From assembly GCA_900770075.1 (NCBI GenBank), contig CAAGIZ010000176.1:1-21324 (forward strand): a stretch of DNA of 21,324 nucleotides, read 5' to 3'. A program made the position numbers and the translations under genes. The stretch comes from Spirochaetia bacterium. GTDB lineage: Bacteria > Spirochaetota > Spirochaetia > Treponematales > Treponemataceae. The notes under the pieces were generated by a model, which worked only from the letters and a program-made list of their open reading frames with translations, did not search any database and was not told the DNA's origin. This document shows positions 1-8,440 of this stretch, one piece after another. Each line of letters begins with the position of its first letter. Within the stretch, counting starts at the first letter, position 1.

Positions 1-78
1 TGGCCTGCAACATTGATTCAGTTGATGGGATACAATGCTCCTTCCGATTACGACAAGAGCTTGATTAATTTGAAATAA
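1..78 (+). CDS. C-terminal fragment of an unidentified protein
   Basis: An open frame runs from the window edge to a TAA at 76-78 and gives 25 residues ending in SLINLK. It is followed at once by a strong intrinsic terminator on the same strand, which supports it as the true end of a gene. The fragment (tail including MGYNAPSDYDKS) is too short for me to assign a family. The start and most of the gene lie outside the window. Confidence 0.6.
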   Translation, partial: WPATLIQLMGYNAPSDYDKSLINLK

Positions 79-95
79 GGGTAATTTAACTATTG

Positions 96-129
96 ACGGG
101 GATTGGGCGGTATGCTCAATCCCCGTTTT
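96..129 (+). terminator. Intrinsic terminator after the partial gene
   Basis: A perfect 10-bp stem pairs 96-105 (ACGGGGATTG) with 117-126 (CAATCCCCGT) across an 11-nt loop, and a short T run follows at 126-129. It begins 18 nt after the stop codon of the upstream partial gene, the usual place for a rho-independent terminator. The T tract is short but the stem is GC-rich. Confidence 0.75.
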
Positions 130-134
130 GCGTG

Positions 135-260
135 AGGGATTGAAGCACCGCCGGAGGCGTTCTAAAAAACAGTCGGCCAAAGCCGGCTGTTTTTTAGAAT
201 GAAGCGAAAGCGGAAGTGCGTAAAGCCCGACGGCTTTAGCCGGCACGCCCGGATTTATTT
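135..260. repeat. Palindromic intergenic element
   Basis: The spacer between the upstream terminator and the end of mfd is almost wholly palindromic. The main hairpin pairs 160-172 with 187-199 (TTCTAAAAAACAG against CTGTTTTTTAGAA), continued by a T-G wobble and CGGC/GCCG around a four-base loop. Its A/T-rich arms put a T run on the 3' side on both strands, so it could terminate transcription both ways, including mfd on the minus strand. A second imperfect palindrome follows around 216-252 (TAAAGCC/GGCTTTA inside GTGC/GCAC). The element opens with AGGGATTGAAG, close to AGGGATTGGAAG in the feo-operon repeats near 20812, so the two may be related. Confidence 0.55.
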
Positions 261-279
261 TTCCTGCCTTCACAGGCTT

Positions 280-3200
280 TTACAAAAGAGTTTCCAGCTT
301 TTCCCGGATATATTCGCTTTTTTCCTTCAGTCCGATTTTTCCGGTTGAAAGAACCAGCTGGTTCGGTTTTGTGCTGTCCAGACGGATTTTTCCTGCATTT
401 TCCTTTATGAGCTTCATCAATTTGTCCAGCGGAATGTCCGTTACCCTGCCGAATTCTACTGTGATTTCGCCTTTACGCTCCCGGAGTGTGGTTATGCTCA
501 GTTTTTTTGCAATAATCCTTACTTCTGCCAGACTCAGAAGGCTGTAAACTTCGTCGGGAATCGGACCAAAACGGTCTTCCAGTTCGTTGTACATACGGTC
601 AAGTTCCGATTTTGTCTGTATTCCTGCAACTTTTTTGTAAATTTCCATCTTTGTCTGTATAGAGTGAATATAGGTGTCCGGGATAAAGCCCGAATATTCA
701 AGTTCCATGAGGACTTCGCTCTGAGGCTCGTAGTCTTTCTGCTGGGTCAGGCGCTCGACTGCATCGCTCAAAAGTTTTACGTAAAGCTCAAAACCAACTG
801 AATAGACATCTCCGCTCTGATCTCGTCCCAACAGGTTTCCGGCTCCGCGGATTTCCATGTCTTTCATTGCGATTTTAAAGCCGGCTCCCAGTTCCGTAAA
901 ATCCGATATTACCTGAAGCCTTTTCATTGCCACTTCTGACAAAACCTTGTGCTCCGGATAGAGAAGATAGGCGTAGGCTTTTCTGTCGCTTCTGCCTACC
1001 CGCCCCCTAAGCTGGTAAAGCTGGCTTACTCCGTACATGTCTGCCCGGTCGATTATGATTGTGTTTACGTTCGGAATGTCGATTCCGTTTTCGATAATTG
1101 TAGTGGCTATGAGAACCTGAAATCCTCCCAGTTTGAAACGGCGGAAAATGTCATCCAGTTCTTCGGAGGTCATCTGGCCGTGAGCTGTTTCTATCATCAT
1201 TTCCGGCACTATGCGCTGAAGCCTGAGCCTTGTGTCTTCCAGAGATTCCACCCTGTTGTGAAGATAGAAAACCTGTCCGCCTCTGTCCGTTTCCCGGCGT
1301 ATTGCCTGAGCAACTTTTTCGTCCGTGTATTCGGCAACTATGGTTTCGACGGGTTTTCTTGTCTGCGGTGGCGTGGTTAATAGCGACATATCCCTTATTT
1401 TGAGCAGGCTCATGTGCAGAGTCCGGGGAATTGGCGTTGCCGACATTGCAAGGCAGTCGATGTTTGCCTTTAAACTTTTCAGCCTTTCCTTGTCCTTTAC
1501 TCCGAACCGCTGTTCTTCGTCGATTATCATCAGTCCCAGGTCTTTGTATTTTACGTCCTTTTGGATGATTCTGTGGGTTCCCACAAGGATATCCACCTTT
1601 CCGATTTCCAGCTCTGCAAGGATTTTTTTCTGTTCTTTTGGAGGCACAAAACGGCTGAGCTGCTTAATGGTAACAGGGAAGTTTTTAAAGCGTTCCAGAC
1701 AGGTTTCGTAATGCTGTTCTGCAAGGATTGTCGTAGGAGAAAGAAAGGCTACCTGTTTTCCGCCCATTACGGCCTTGAAAGCGGCACGCATGGCTATTTC
1801 CGTCTTTCCGAAACCTACATCGCCACAGACAAGCCTGTCCATCGGTACAGGACGTTCCATGTCTTTTTTTATTTCCTGGGTTACCGAATACTGATCCGGC
1901 GTGTCCTCGTAAGGAAAGCTTGCTTCAAAGGCTGTCTGCCATTCGTTGTCTTTTGGAAACGGATAGCCTCTTGAGGCCTGCCGGCGGCTGTAAAGTGCAA
2001 TGAGTTTTTCTGCCAGATCTTCAACTGCTTTTTTGACCCGGTTTTTGCGGTTTTCCCAGGATTTTGAGCCGATTTTGTCAAGGCGGGGGCTTTCTCCTTC
2101 GCTTCCTATATATCTTTGAACCAGATTTACCTGCTCGATGGGCACAAAGGCAAATTCTTCATCGGCATACTCGATTTTTATGTAGTCCCGCTCATTGCCC
2201 ATGGCCTTTACCCGCTGAATTCCCTTGAACTGCCCTATTCCGTAATTTACGTGAACTACATAGTCTCCTTCGTTAAGTTCCACAAAGGTGTCTATAACCT
2301 GGCTTTTTACATGGCCGAAGGACTTTGGAACGTGCTTTCTTCTTCCAAAAATTTCGTTTTCCTGAATGACGAGGGTTTTCGTTTCTTCGATTCCAAAACC
2401 GCTGCTTATAGGGAACGGCAAAACAGAAACGGCAAAATCCTTTAAGATTTCTTTTATGCGCAGGGACTGATTGGGATTGTCTGCAAAAACTATTACGTTC
2501 CAGCCTCCCGCTATTGCATTGCCCAGTTCTTCTTTCAGATAATTTATGTTTCCGAAAAAACTTCTTCCTGGACTGCACTTTACCGTAAGTTTAGTCCTGC
2601 TTTCGTGTTTTTTAGAAGGTGAATCCTGCTTTTCTGTTGGTTGCTGTGCACTTTTTTCTACATCCTCAGATTCAGTGTTAAGAGTTCTGAAGAAAACTGA
2701 TTTTTTGTGAACAGCAGTAACCTCATCAAAATTCAGCAGCATCTGCTCGACACCAAGAACAGGAAAATTCTGCCGGGCAATTCTGAACATTCCAGAATAT
2801 TCCCTCAGAAAGCTTTCCTGCGCATTTTCCTGACGGTCATAGTCAAAATAAAAGACAGGGGTATTTTCGTTTACGTAGTCCAGAACTGTATAGATTTCGT
2901 CCCAAAGTACGGGATAAACCAGTTCCTCTCCTTCACTCTGCCCTCTTGTCTTAAGTTCTTCTATAAGTTTTTTTCTTGCCTTTTCGGCTTCTTCCGTAAG
3001 TTCCAGATGTTCTGTAAATTCTTCTGTTTTTTCCAGCCTGTCCGTAAAACTTTCGTTCCAAATGACTTCCTTCATTGGAAAGACCAGCAAAAAATCCGCA
3101 GTTCCAACAGTTGCCTGATTTTCCGGGGTAAAGGTTTTTATGGCATCAATCTGATCAAAGTCAAAAAGGATGCGGTAGGCATATTCACTTCCAGGAGGAT

Positions 3201-3915
3201 AAATATCAAGAACCTCTCCCCTCAGGGTAAACTCTCCGGGTATGCTTACCTTTGGAACCCTAAGATAGCCGAGAGAAGCCAGTTTTTCTGCAATCTCAGT
3301 GGAATCAATCTGCTGGTTTTTGTGCAGGCTGAATGCAAGGGAACGCAAATATTCAGGCGGAGGAACAGGTGACTGCAGTGCCCTCTGGGTTACCAGAAAA
3401 ATTCTGGGCTTTGTGGAAGCGTTAAGGCTTCTTTCCTGAAAAGCAAGCTTTGACAAAAAAGCAGACCGCTTTCCGAAAACCGCAGAGCCTGTGCCGGCAG
3501 GTCTGTATGGAACGGTTCCCCACCACGGAAGGGTGAAAATTTCAACGTTTTCTTCAAATGCAGTTGCAAGGTCTGAAGAAAGTTCAAAGGCATCTTTTTC
3601 TGACGGAACCACAAAAACTGCATCCAGAAATGTGGAATTATTCCGTGCAAGGCTGTTATTTTGCCCTGAATTTACGGCTGAATTTGAATATCTTCCTGTA
3701 GCCTGGTATTGAAGACGACTTAAAACGCTGTTTTTTGCACTGTCAAGACAGCTGGCGGCAAAAAAAGGAATTGACGCTCCCTGAAGCCCCCGTATTTCAA
3801 GAGGAAAAAAATCAGGATTTTCCCCGTCCGAAGAAACAGTTTTTTTTACTGCAGAAGAAAAATCCTGCCAGCCATTTAATGCTGACAAAACAGAATTTGA
3901 CAATAATGATTTCAT
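280..3915 (-). CDS. mfd: Transcription-repair coupling factor Mfd
   Basis: Mfd is a cytoplasmic ATP-dependent translocase that displaces RNA polymerase stalled at DNA lesions and recruits UvrA. The 1211-residue protein shows the expected order: a UvrB-like N-terminal region (about 90-340), the CarD-like RNA-polymerase interaction domain (about 545-610, GDYVVHVNYGIGQFKG), Walker A (GDVGFGKTE, near 698), the Walker B variant DEEQRFGV (near 798), motif VI (QLRGRVGRSDR, near 970) and a C-terminal TRCF domain. It is somewhat longer than E. coli Mfd (1148 residues). Two low-complexity stretches contribute: an Asn/Ser-rich one near 75-95 and a charged one near 408-441. The ATG start fits the domain layout, but no strong Shine-Dalgarno precedes it. 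It is transcribed alone, divergently from the gene at 4033. Confidence 0.97.
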   Translation of the reverse strand: MKSLLSNSVLSALNGWQDFSSAVKKTVSSDGENPDFFPLEIRGLQGASIPFFAASCLDSAKNSVLSRLQYQATGRYSNSAVNSGQNNSLARNNSTFLDAVFVVPSEKDAFELSSDLATAFEENVEIFTLPWWGTVPYRPAGTGSAVFGKRSAFLSKLAFQERSLNASTKPRIFLVTQRALQSPVPPPEYLRSLAFSLHKNQQIDSTEIAEKLASLGYLRVPKVSIPGEFTLRGEVLDIYPPGSEYAYRILFDFDQIDAIKTFTPENQATVGTADFLLVFPMKEVIWNESFTDRLEKTEEFTEHLELTEEAEKARKKLIEELKTRGQSEGEELVYPVLWDEIYTVLDYVNENTPVFYFDYDRQENAQESFLREYSGMFRIARQNFPVLGVEQMLLNFDEVTAVHKKSVFFRTLNTESEDVEKSAQQPTEKQDSPSKKHESRTKLTVKCSPGRSFFGNINYLKEELGNAIAGGWNVIVFADNPNQSLRIKEILKDFAVSVLPFPISSGFGIEETKTLVIQENEIFGRRKHVPKSFGHVKSQVIDTFVELNEGDYVVHVNYGIGQFKGIQRVKAMGNERDYIKIEYADEEFAFVPIEQVNLVQRYIGSEGESPRLDKIGSKSWENRKNRVKKAVEDLAEKLIALYSRRQASRGYPFPKDNEWQTAFEASFPYEDTPDQYSVTQEIKKDMERPVPMDRLVCGDVGFGKTEIAMRAAFKAVMGGKQVAFLSPTTILAEQHYETCLERFKNFPVTIKQLSRFVPPKEQKKILAELEIGKVDILVGTHRIIQKDVKYKDLGLMIIDEEQRFGVKDKERLKSLKANIDCLAMSATPIPRTLHMSLLKIRDMSLLTTPPQTRKPVETIVAEYTDEKVAQAIRRETDRGGQVFYLHNRVESLEDTRLRLQRIVPEMMIETAHGQMTSEELDDIFRRFKLGGFQVLIATTIIENGIDIPNVNTIIIDRADMYGVSQLYQLRGRVGRSDRKAYAYLLYPEHKVLSEVAMKRLQVISDFTELGAGFKIAMKDMEIRGAGNLLGRDQSGDVYSVGFELYVKLLSDAVERLTQQKDYEPQSEVLMELEYSGFIPDTYIHSIQTKMEIYKKVAGIQTKSELDRMYNELEDRFGPIPDEVYSLLSLAEVRIIAKKLSITTLRERKGEITVEFGRVTDIPLDKLMKLIKENAGKIRLDSTKPNQLVLSTGKIGLKEKSEYIREKLETLL

Positions 3916-3927
3916 TAAAACTATCCG

Positions 3928-3957
3928 ATAATAGAAATATGTGAACTATTAAAACAA
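3928..3957 (-). promoter_or_regulatory. Candidate sigma70 promoter of mfd
   Basis: Read on the minus strand, TTGTTT (3952-3957) and TATTAT (3928-3933) are separated by 18 bp; the -10 matches consensus at five of six positions. The predicted start site is near 3921, leaving only about six untranslated bases before the mfd ATG at 3915. This is pattern matching in AT-rich DNA, so confidence is modest. Confidence 0.35.
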
Positions 3958-4032
3958 AAAGAAGACCTTTTTTACGGGCTGACTTTTTGACTGAAAGTTC
4001 ATCAAGCAAGTAAATTTAATGGAGACATAGGT

Positions 4033-5019
4033 TTGAAACGAAGTCCGCTTTTTATTATAACAGTTTTATTCATATTTGCACAGTCAGCGTTTTGTGCCAG
4101 TGGTAACGGGCAGGACGAAAAAAGTGATTTTTCTGCTGCAGCCGTAAACATCGCCTTTTTTGACAGGACGATGTATTATCCTTCTGTCGTAAAAGACAAT
4201 CCTGTATATGTAAATGTCTCCATAAAAAACACAGGAACCCAAACCCTTAGGTTTAAGCTTGCTGACGACAGGGCTTTCAGCCTTGATTTTTCGGCAAGAA
4301 GCGTTAAAAACAAATTCCTTCCCTCAAATAAAGACCTGATAATAAAACGTTCCGTAAACCAGACCGTCTACTTTAGGGAGATCTCAATTGAACCGGGAGA
4401 AGCCTATTCCTTTGTGGAAAACGTGAAGGATTACATTCAGTTTGAGGAGCCTGCAATTTATTATCTGGAAATGCAGTTTTATCCGGAGCTTTATAAGTCA
4501 AAGCACATTGAAATCCTTTCAAACCGGCTTAGTCTGGAAATCCGACCTTCACCTTCTGCAGCAGGTTCGCTGGTACTTCCGATTGAAGAAGAAACGGGTG
4601 CCCTTTTAAAGCCTGAAAGCATTTCACCTGATAAAGTCGTAGAACAAACCATCGTTGCCCGTCAGAAATCCCTTTGGAATCAGTATTTTCTGTATATGGA
4701 TATTGAGGAGATGATGCTGAGGAATTCCCAGCAGCGCCGCCGTTACAATGCCGCTTCTGCCGATGAAAGAGGACGGATGCTGAAAAACTACAAGGCTGAC
4801 CTCATGCAGAACCGGATTGATACGGATATTGTTGCAGTACCTGAAAGGTTCTCCATAGAAAACACCTCTTACGGTCAGAATGAAGGAACTGTAACTGTAA
4901 AAGAATGGTTCAAATACCCGAATTTCAGCGAAGTAAAGCGATATACCTACAAGGTACGCCAGCGGGATGGAATTTGGCAGATTTATGACTATTCGGTAAC
5001 AAACCTTGGAACGGAATAA
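4033..5019 (+). CDS. Secreted protein of unknown function
   Basis: I do not recognise a family for this 328-residue protein. It begins with TTG, chosen because GGAG lies 8 nt upstream (4021-4024) and because it gives a clean signal peptide: MKRS, then a hydrophobic core of about 15 residues, then SAFCA, with probable signal peptidase I cleavage near residue 22. SAFC could be read as a relaxed lipobox, but Phe before Cys argues against a lipoprotein. The middle (about 30-180) looks beta-rich; the C-terminal third (about 215-325), with aromatic residues and a WQIYDYSV end, resembles an NTF2-like fold, which is a weak inference. The next gene starts 3 nt after its stop, so the two are probably co-transcribed and an envelope role is likely. 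Confidence 0.8.
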   Translation: MKRSPLFIITVLFIFAQSAFCASGNGQDEKSDFSAAAVNIAFFDRTMYYPSVVKDNPVYVNVSIKNTGTQTLRFKLADDRAFSLDFSARSVKNKFLPSNKDLIIKRSVNQTVYFREISIEPGEAYSFVENVKDYIQFEEPAIYYLEMQFYPELYKSKHIEILSNRLSLEIRPSPSAAGSLVLPIEEETGALLKPESISPDKVVEQTIVARQKSLWNQYFLYMDIEEMMLRNSQQRRRYNAASADERGRMLKNYKADLMQNRIDTDIVAVPERFSIENTSYGQNEGTVTVKEWFKYPNFSEVKRYTYKVRQRDGIWQIYDYSVTNLGTE

Positions 5020-5022
5020 AAA

Positions 5023-5919
5023 ATGAAAGCACTTCTTATAGCGGATAATCCTCAGGCAATAGACAATATTTCTCAAATTCTTGAAACGGCCGGATACGAT
5101 GTCATCACTTATAAATGGCTTTTAAAAGCCCTGGACAACATCGAAGAGATTTCGCCTCACCTTATAATCGTAAGCGCAAAAGATTATCCAAGGCACTGGA
5201 AAACCCTTGCTCAATATGCCCAGACCGTTTTTGCCTCTTACAAGCCTCAGGTTATTCTTTATGCAGAAGGCGGGCTGGATGACGAAGAGAAAAGTAAGGC
5301 TCAGGCTCTTAAAGTCAGGGGAATTTTTGAATCTATTGATGTATGCGGACTTGAAAAGCTTCGGGAAATTCTTACAAAAGAAGCGGACATCTATGCAGGA
5401 AAACTTTTGACAGATGATGGAGTTCCTACGGTAGGAAACCTGATTTTTGATGATGAACAAGATTTACCTCTGACGGATAGTGTATTTGAAGACAGCACGG
5501 TGACGGAAACTGCACCTGAAGAAGACAGCGTAATGACAGAAAATATGTCTGCAGAAAAAGACAGCATAATGACGGAAACTACGCCTGTAGAAGAAGACAG
5601 CACAGTGACGGAGAATGTGCCTGCAGAAAAAGACAGCACAGTGACGGAAAATGCACCTTCAGAAGAACAGCAGGAAATCAACTCAATATCCTGTTCCTTC
5701 ATATTTGAAAATCCTCTGACAGGAAAACTCGTAACCGGATATGCCTGCAATTTTGACGGAAAAACATTTTCGTTTGATGCCGACATTCCTGATTTTATAA
5801 AAGACCTTTCTGAAGGTTCAGAGATTGAAAACGGTTCCCTTAAAACGGCAGAAAATATACGGTGCATACGCACAATCGTAAAGAAAAATCAGGGAAATCT
5901 TCTTCTGGAGCTGGCGTAA
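5023..5919 (+). CDS. Degenerate receiver-domain protein with acidic peptide repeats
   Basis: Residues 1-115 look like a CheY-type receiver fold: a hydrophobic first strand (MKALLIADN), then helices and strands in the usual rhythm. The phospho-acceptor Asp expected after the third strand appears replaced (LIIVSAKD), and the usual Lys after the fifth strand is not evident, so phosphorylation is unlikely. A linker (157-215) carries five copies of a DSTVTE-type repeat of 11-12 residues, rich in Asp, Glu and Thr. The C-terminal 75 residues are beta-rich and could be a PilZ-like barrel, but I see no RxxxR or D/NxSxxG motif. The gene starts 3 nt after the previous stop and ends 2 nt before the next ATG, so it sits mid-operon. 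It probably binds a partner rather than acting as a switch. Confidence 0.8.
   Translation: MKALLIADNPQAIDNISQILETAGYDVITYKWLLKALDNIEEISPHLIIVSAKDYPRHWKTLAQYAQTVFASYKPQVILYAEGGLDDEEKSKAQALKVRGIFESIDVCGLEKLREILTKEADIYAGKLLTDDGVPTVGNLIFDDEQDLPLTDSVFEDSTVTETAPEEDSVMTENMSAEKDSIMTETTPVEEDSTVTENVPAEKDSTVTENAPSEEQQEINSISCSFIFENPLTGKLVTGYACNFDGKTFSFDADIPDFIKDLSEGSEIENGSLKTAENIRCIRTIVKKNQGNLLLELA
5491..5667 (+). repeat. In-frame tandem repeat encoding DSxxTE units
   Basis: Five in-frame copies of a 33-36 bp unit encode DS-[TVI]-[VM]-TE-[TN] followed by a Pro/Ser-containing acidic spacer. The first unit is 11 codons and the other four are 12. Codons differ slightly between units (GTGACGGAA, ATGACAGAA, GTGACGGAG), so the array has begun to diverge. 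Such arrays often vary in copy number between strains. Confidence 0.85.
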
Positions 5920-5921
5920 AG

Positions 5922-6326
5922 ATGACGGAAAAATCCAGGACTGCAAAATTTTTTTGCGAAAACTGCGGTGCAGAAGTTGCAAGAAACGCAAAATTATGCC
6001 GGCACTGCGGAAGGTTTTTCTCAAGCGTCCGCTGCCCTCAATGCGGAAAAACAGGAACTCCTGAAGAATTTTCAAAGGGCTGTCCTGACTGCGGCTATAC
6101 GGTAGAAAGTTCTCCAAAAGATGAAAGACGTCTGTCAAAAAAAGAAAAAAAGGCTCCTTTTTTTTCAAGAAATGCTCTGAAAAAAGAAATCAACCGATGG
6201 AACACAAAAAACGCACCTAAAAAAAAGGCGTCCGGCGACGAAAGCCTGCCGCCGTGGATTTTTCTGCTGATATTTTTTGGGATGCTGGTACTGGCATATT
6301 TTTTCTTCCGCTTCTTTTTTTTATAA
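5922..6326 (+). CDS. Tail-anchored double zinc-ribbon membrane protein
   Basis: The 134-residue protein has two CxxC-type zinc ribbons: C12/C15 with C26/C29, and C38/C41 with C54/C57. A basic Lys-rich linker (about 65-105) follows, then one C-terminal membrane segment (about 111-134, starting PWIFLL) with almost nothing after it, as in tail-anchored proteins. The ribbons would face the cytoplasm. I chose the ATG 2 nt after the upstream stop because GGAG lies 11 nt upstream; an earlier in-frame ATG at 5862 lies inside the preceding gene. Such ribbons commonly mediate protein or nucleic-acid contacts; no specific function can be given. It is the last gene of the three-gene cluster. Confidence 0.85.
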   Translation: MTEKSRTAKFFCENCGAEVARNAKLCRHCGRFFSSVRCPQCGKTGTPEEFSKGCPDCGYTVESSPKDERRLSKKEKKAPFFSRNALKKEINRWNTKNAPKKKASGDESLPPWIFLLIFFGMLVLAYFFFRFFFL

Positions 6327-6394
6327 GAAAACTAAACCTTCCTTAACCTTCCGTGTACCATTTTTTCTTCCGCTTCTTTTTTTTATAAGAAAAC
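6298..6394 (+). repeat. 35-bp direct duplication over a gene end
   Basis: The 35 bases at 6298-6332 are repeated exactly at 6360-6394, offset by 62 bp. The first copy contains the last codons and TAA of the zinc-ribbon gene; the second lies wholly in the spacer. The unit runs from ATTTTTTCTTCCGC to ATAAGAAAAC. It looks like a recent slippage or tandem-duplication event; both copies contain an eight-T run. Confidence 0.9.
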
Positions 6395-6430
6395 CTTAAA
6401 AATTCATTAAAAAAAATCAGTTTCGCGGAA

Positions 6431-8437
6431 TTATTTCTGAAGTTTTTTCACCTTTCTTTTTTTTGGAGTTACCACAGTAAAATTTATCGTTTTTTCAATT
6501 TCCATTCCGCCGGCAAGATCAAATTCCCAGAAAAGAGAAACAGTAAATGTATTTTCTGAAACCTGAGGTACAGAAGAATTGATGCAGGGACGTTTAAAAA
6601 TCAGCGGACGGCACACAATACCGGATTCTTCGTTCGGTTCATAGACAAAAGAAACGTCTGTTGCTATGTCTGTAATCTGAACAAAAGAAATGTCCTTTTC
6701 CATTATGGAACCTTCTGCTTTTTCACAGGTGATTCCGTTTCCGCCGGAAATAAGGTCGAGTTTGTAAGACGGATTATCAATGCTGGAAAAATCAGTCTGC
6801 GCAAAATTTGATTCAACGACAAAATTTCCTTTGAAGGCGATGGGACCTTCATTTTTTAAAATATATTGAACAGTAAAACCGCTGGAATTTATAAGAAAAC
6901 GCTTTCTGAGACTTATGGGCAATGCCAGGCTGGAAAAAGAGCCTTCACCTTTTAGCTTTACTTCTTTTTTTGTTCCGTTAAATCCAATTTCCTTAAAAAG
7001 TGCTTTTGAAAAAACTCCGCAACCGGCAGACAATCCTTTTTTATAATCAGAAAATTCTTCCCTGCTGAACACGTGTTCGACAAAAAGTCCCCGCTCGTAT
7101 CCATCGTCTGCACCGTCAAATTTTTCAACGCGACTCAGGTTGTTGGAATAATTTGTAAAACTGTGCATAACGTTGAGTTCGCAGACCTGTCCGCCCCGAG
7201 GACTTATGCAGGCAGTGTAGTTTTCCATGGAACAAAGGTATTCATTATGACCGTCAGCATTGTAATCAAAAGCAGCAACTGATTCTTTAAACGGGGCTGC
7301 TTCCCTGAGGTATTTTTCTGCTTCAGAAAGTTTTTTATAAGCATTTTGCCTCATCCGGCTTTCTGCAAAAATTCCTTCAGGAGAGCACAGGTACACATCC
7401 CCTGACTGAGCTTTCCAGAGAGATTTTCTGGCTGCCATTTTTCGAGCTTTGTCTCCGTGACAGTTTGAAATGAGCATGGATATGTAAAGGGAGCGGTTAT
7501 ACAGGGAACGGCATTTTGGATAAGTCAAAAGAAAATTGCTAATTGAAACAGGAAAACCGCTTTTTTCGTCAGAAATCTGGTATGGAGCAAAGGCCCATCT
7601 TGCAACGTCTTTCTGAAAACCGCTTTCTACAAACGAAGGAATGAATTCCTCTGCCCTGTGGATGTATTCCGTAGGAAGGCAAAAGCGTATTTTTTCTGAA
7701 AATGAACTTTCTGCAGCCCTGTACAATGCTTCAATCCAGTTTTGGGCTAACAGCAGGTCTGCCGTATTGATATCCATATTTACGGAAATAACCCTTTCCT
7801 GAGTGTACTGACTGTATTCATCGTCTTTGACTGTGCTTTCAACCTGTTCAAAAACTTCTGCCAGATACTGTTCCGGGCTCTGCCCTTTTTCCAGAGCCTG
7901 CTTTAGATTTCTGTAAACTGGCAGGACTTTCAGGGTCTTTCCCTGTTCACCAAGAATTTGAGGTAGAAAATGCCTGCTTTTTTCCGGAATTATGGAAGAA
8001 TCAAGAAAAATCCATTCCATTCCGCAGTTTTGAAAACCAGGAACAAGAGAACGGTCCCAAACCGAACTTAAAACTGAAATTCCCCGGGGTCTTTTTCCAG
8101 TTATGCGCCTTAATTCAACAGTTAAAAGTTCAATCTGCCCGGTTCTGTCTACAGGAGACAGCAGCGGAAAAACAGGGTTGTAGTAACCACCGCCCAGAAC
8201 TTCAATCTGCTTGCGGGCCACAAGTTCATGCAAAATCTGAAGGAATTCCGGGTGCTCTTTTTCAAACCATTCAAGCTGGGGACCGTCAAAAGCGAATGTA
8301 AACTTTGCAGAGGAATCCTGATATAAAAAGGAAATCAGTTTTTTGTAAATCTTCTGATACAGCTGTTCAAAAGTCAGGGAAGTTGAATGTACGGTTGAAT
8401 TTGGCGTCATCGACAGACAGAAATTTAAAACCTTCAC
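6431..8437 (-). CDS. GH57-like protein, probably catalytically inactive
   Basis: This 668-residue protein resembles GH57 alpha-amylase/4-alpha-glucanotransferases over its length. It has an N-terminal catalytic-type domain (about 1-300, with GGGYYNPVFPLLSPVDR near 82-98), a helical DUF1925-like part (LWKAQ followed by a RMRQNAYKKLSEAEKYL helix), and a DUF1926-like C-terminal beta domain (GGQVCELNV, NNLSRVEKF, FDLAGGMEIEKTINF). The key motifs look lost. The N-terminal HNHQP is replaced by TPNST (11-15). The nucleophile motif LTERVW aligns with VLSSVW, placing Ser124 at the catalytic Glu. HDDGE near the acid/base Asp is not preserved (SVNMDINTAD). WHG in the helical part is replaced by LCSPEG. 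It may bind glucan or act as a regulator. The start is GTG with AAGGAGGA at 8441-8448. It lies 121 bp downstream of the rnfA-like gene. Confidence 0.75.
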   Translation of the reverse strand: MKVLNFCLSMTPNSTVHSTSLTFEQLYQKIYKKLISFLYQDSSAKFTFAFDGPQLEWFEKEHPEFLQILHELVARKQIEVLGGGYYNPVFPLLSPVDRTGQIELLTVELRRITGKRPRGISVLSSVWDRSLVPGFQNCGMEWIFLDSSIIPEKSRHFLPQILGEQGKTLKVLPVYRNLKQALEKGQSPEQYLAEVFEQVESTVKDDEYSQYTQERVISVNMDINTADLLLAQNWIEALYRAAESSFSEKIRFCLPTEYIHRAEEFIPSFVESGFQKDVARWAFAPYQISDEKSGFPVSISNFLLTYPKCRSLYNRSLYISMLISNCHGDKARKMAARKSLWKAQSGDVYLCSPEGIFAESRMRQNAYKKLSEAEKYLREAAPFKESVAAFDYNADGHNEYLCSMENYTACISPRGGQVCELNVMHSFTNYSNNLSRVEKFDGADDGYERGLFVEHVFSREEFSDYKKGLSAGCGVFSKALFKEIGFNGTKKEVKLKGEGSFSSLALPISLRKRFLINSSGFTVQYILKNEGPIAFKGNFVVESNFAQTDFSSIDNPSYKLDLISGGNGITCEKAEGSIMEKDISFVQITDIATDVSFVYEPNEESGIVCRPLIFKRPCINSSVPQVSENTFTVSLFWEFDLAGGMEIEKTINFTVVTPKKRKVKKLQK

Positions 8438-8440
8438 AAC

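Noticed and set aside
949..3372. Several open frames of 100-220 codons on the plus strand
   Set aside because: They lie opposite mfd, whose full domain order is intact; they have no recognisable motifs or ribosome-binding sites.
3987..4016. TTGACT-18-TAAATT as a promoter for the secreted-protein gene
   Set aside because: The -10 is weak and the implied start site (about 4023) would cut into the GGAG ribosome-binding site at 4021-4024.
4033..4110. Lipoprotein signal in the secreted protein
   Set aside because: The residues before Cys are SAF; Phe at -1 is unusual even for relaxed spirochaetal lipoboxes, and an AxA-like site fits as well.
5491..5667. Possible CRISPR or regulatory tandem repeat
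   Set aside because: The repeat is in frame, keeps the codon register and encodes a peptide repeat within a well-supported gene.
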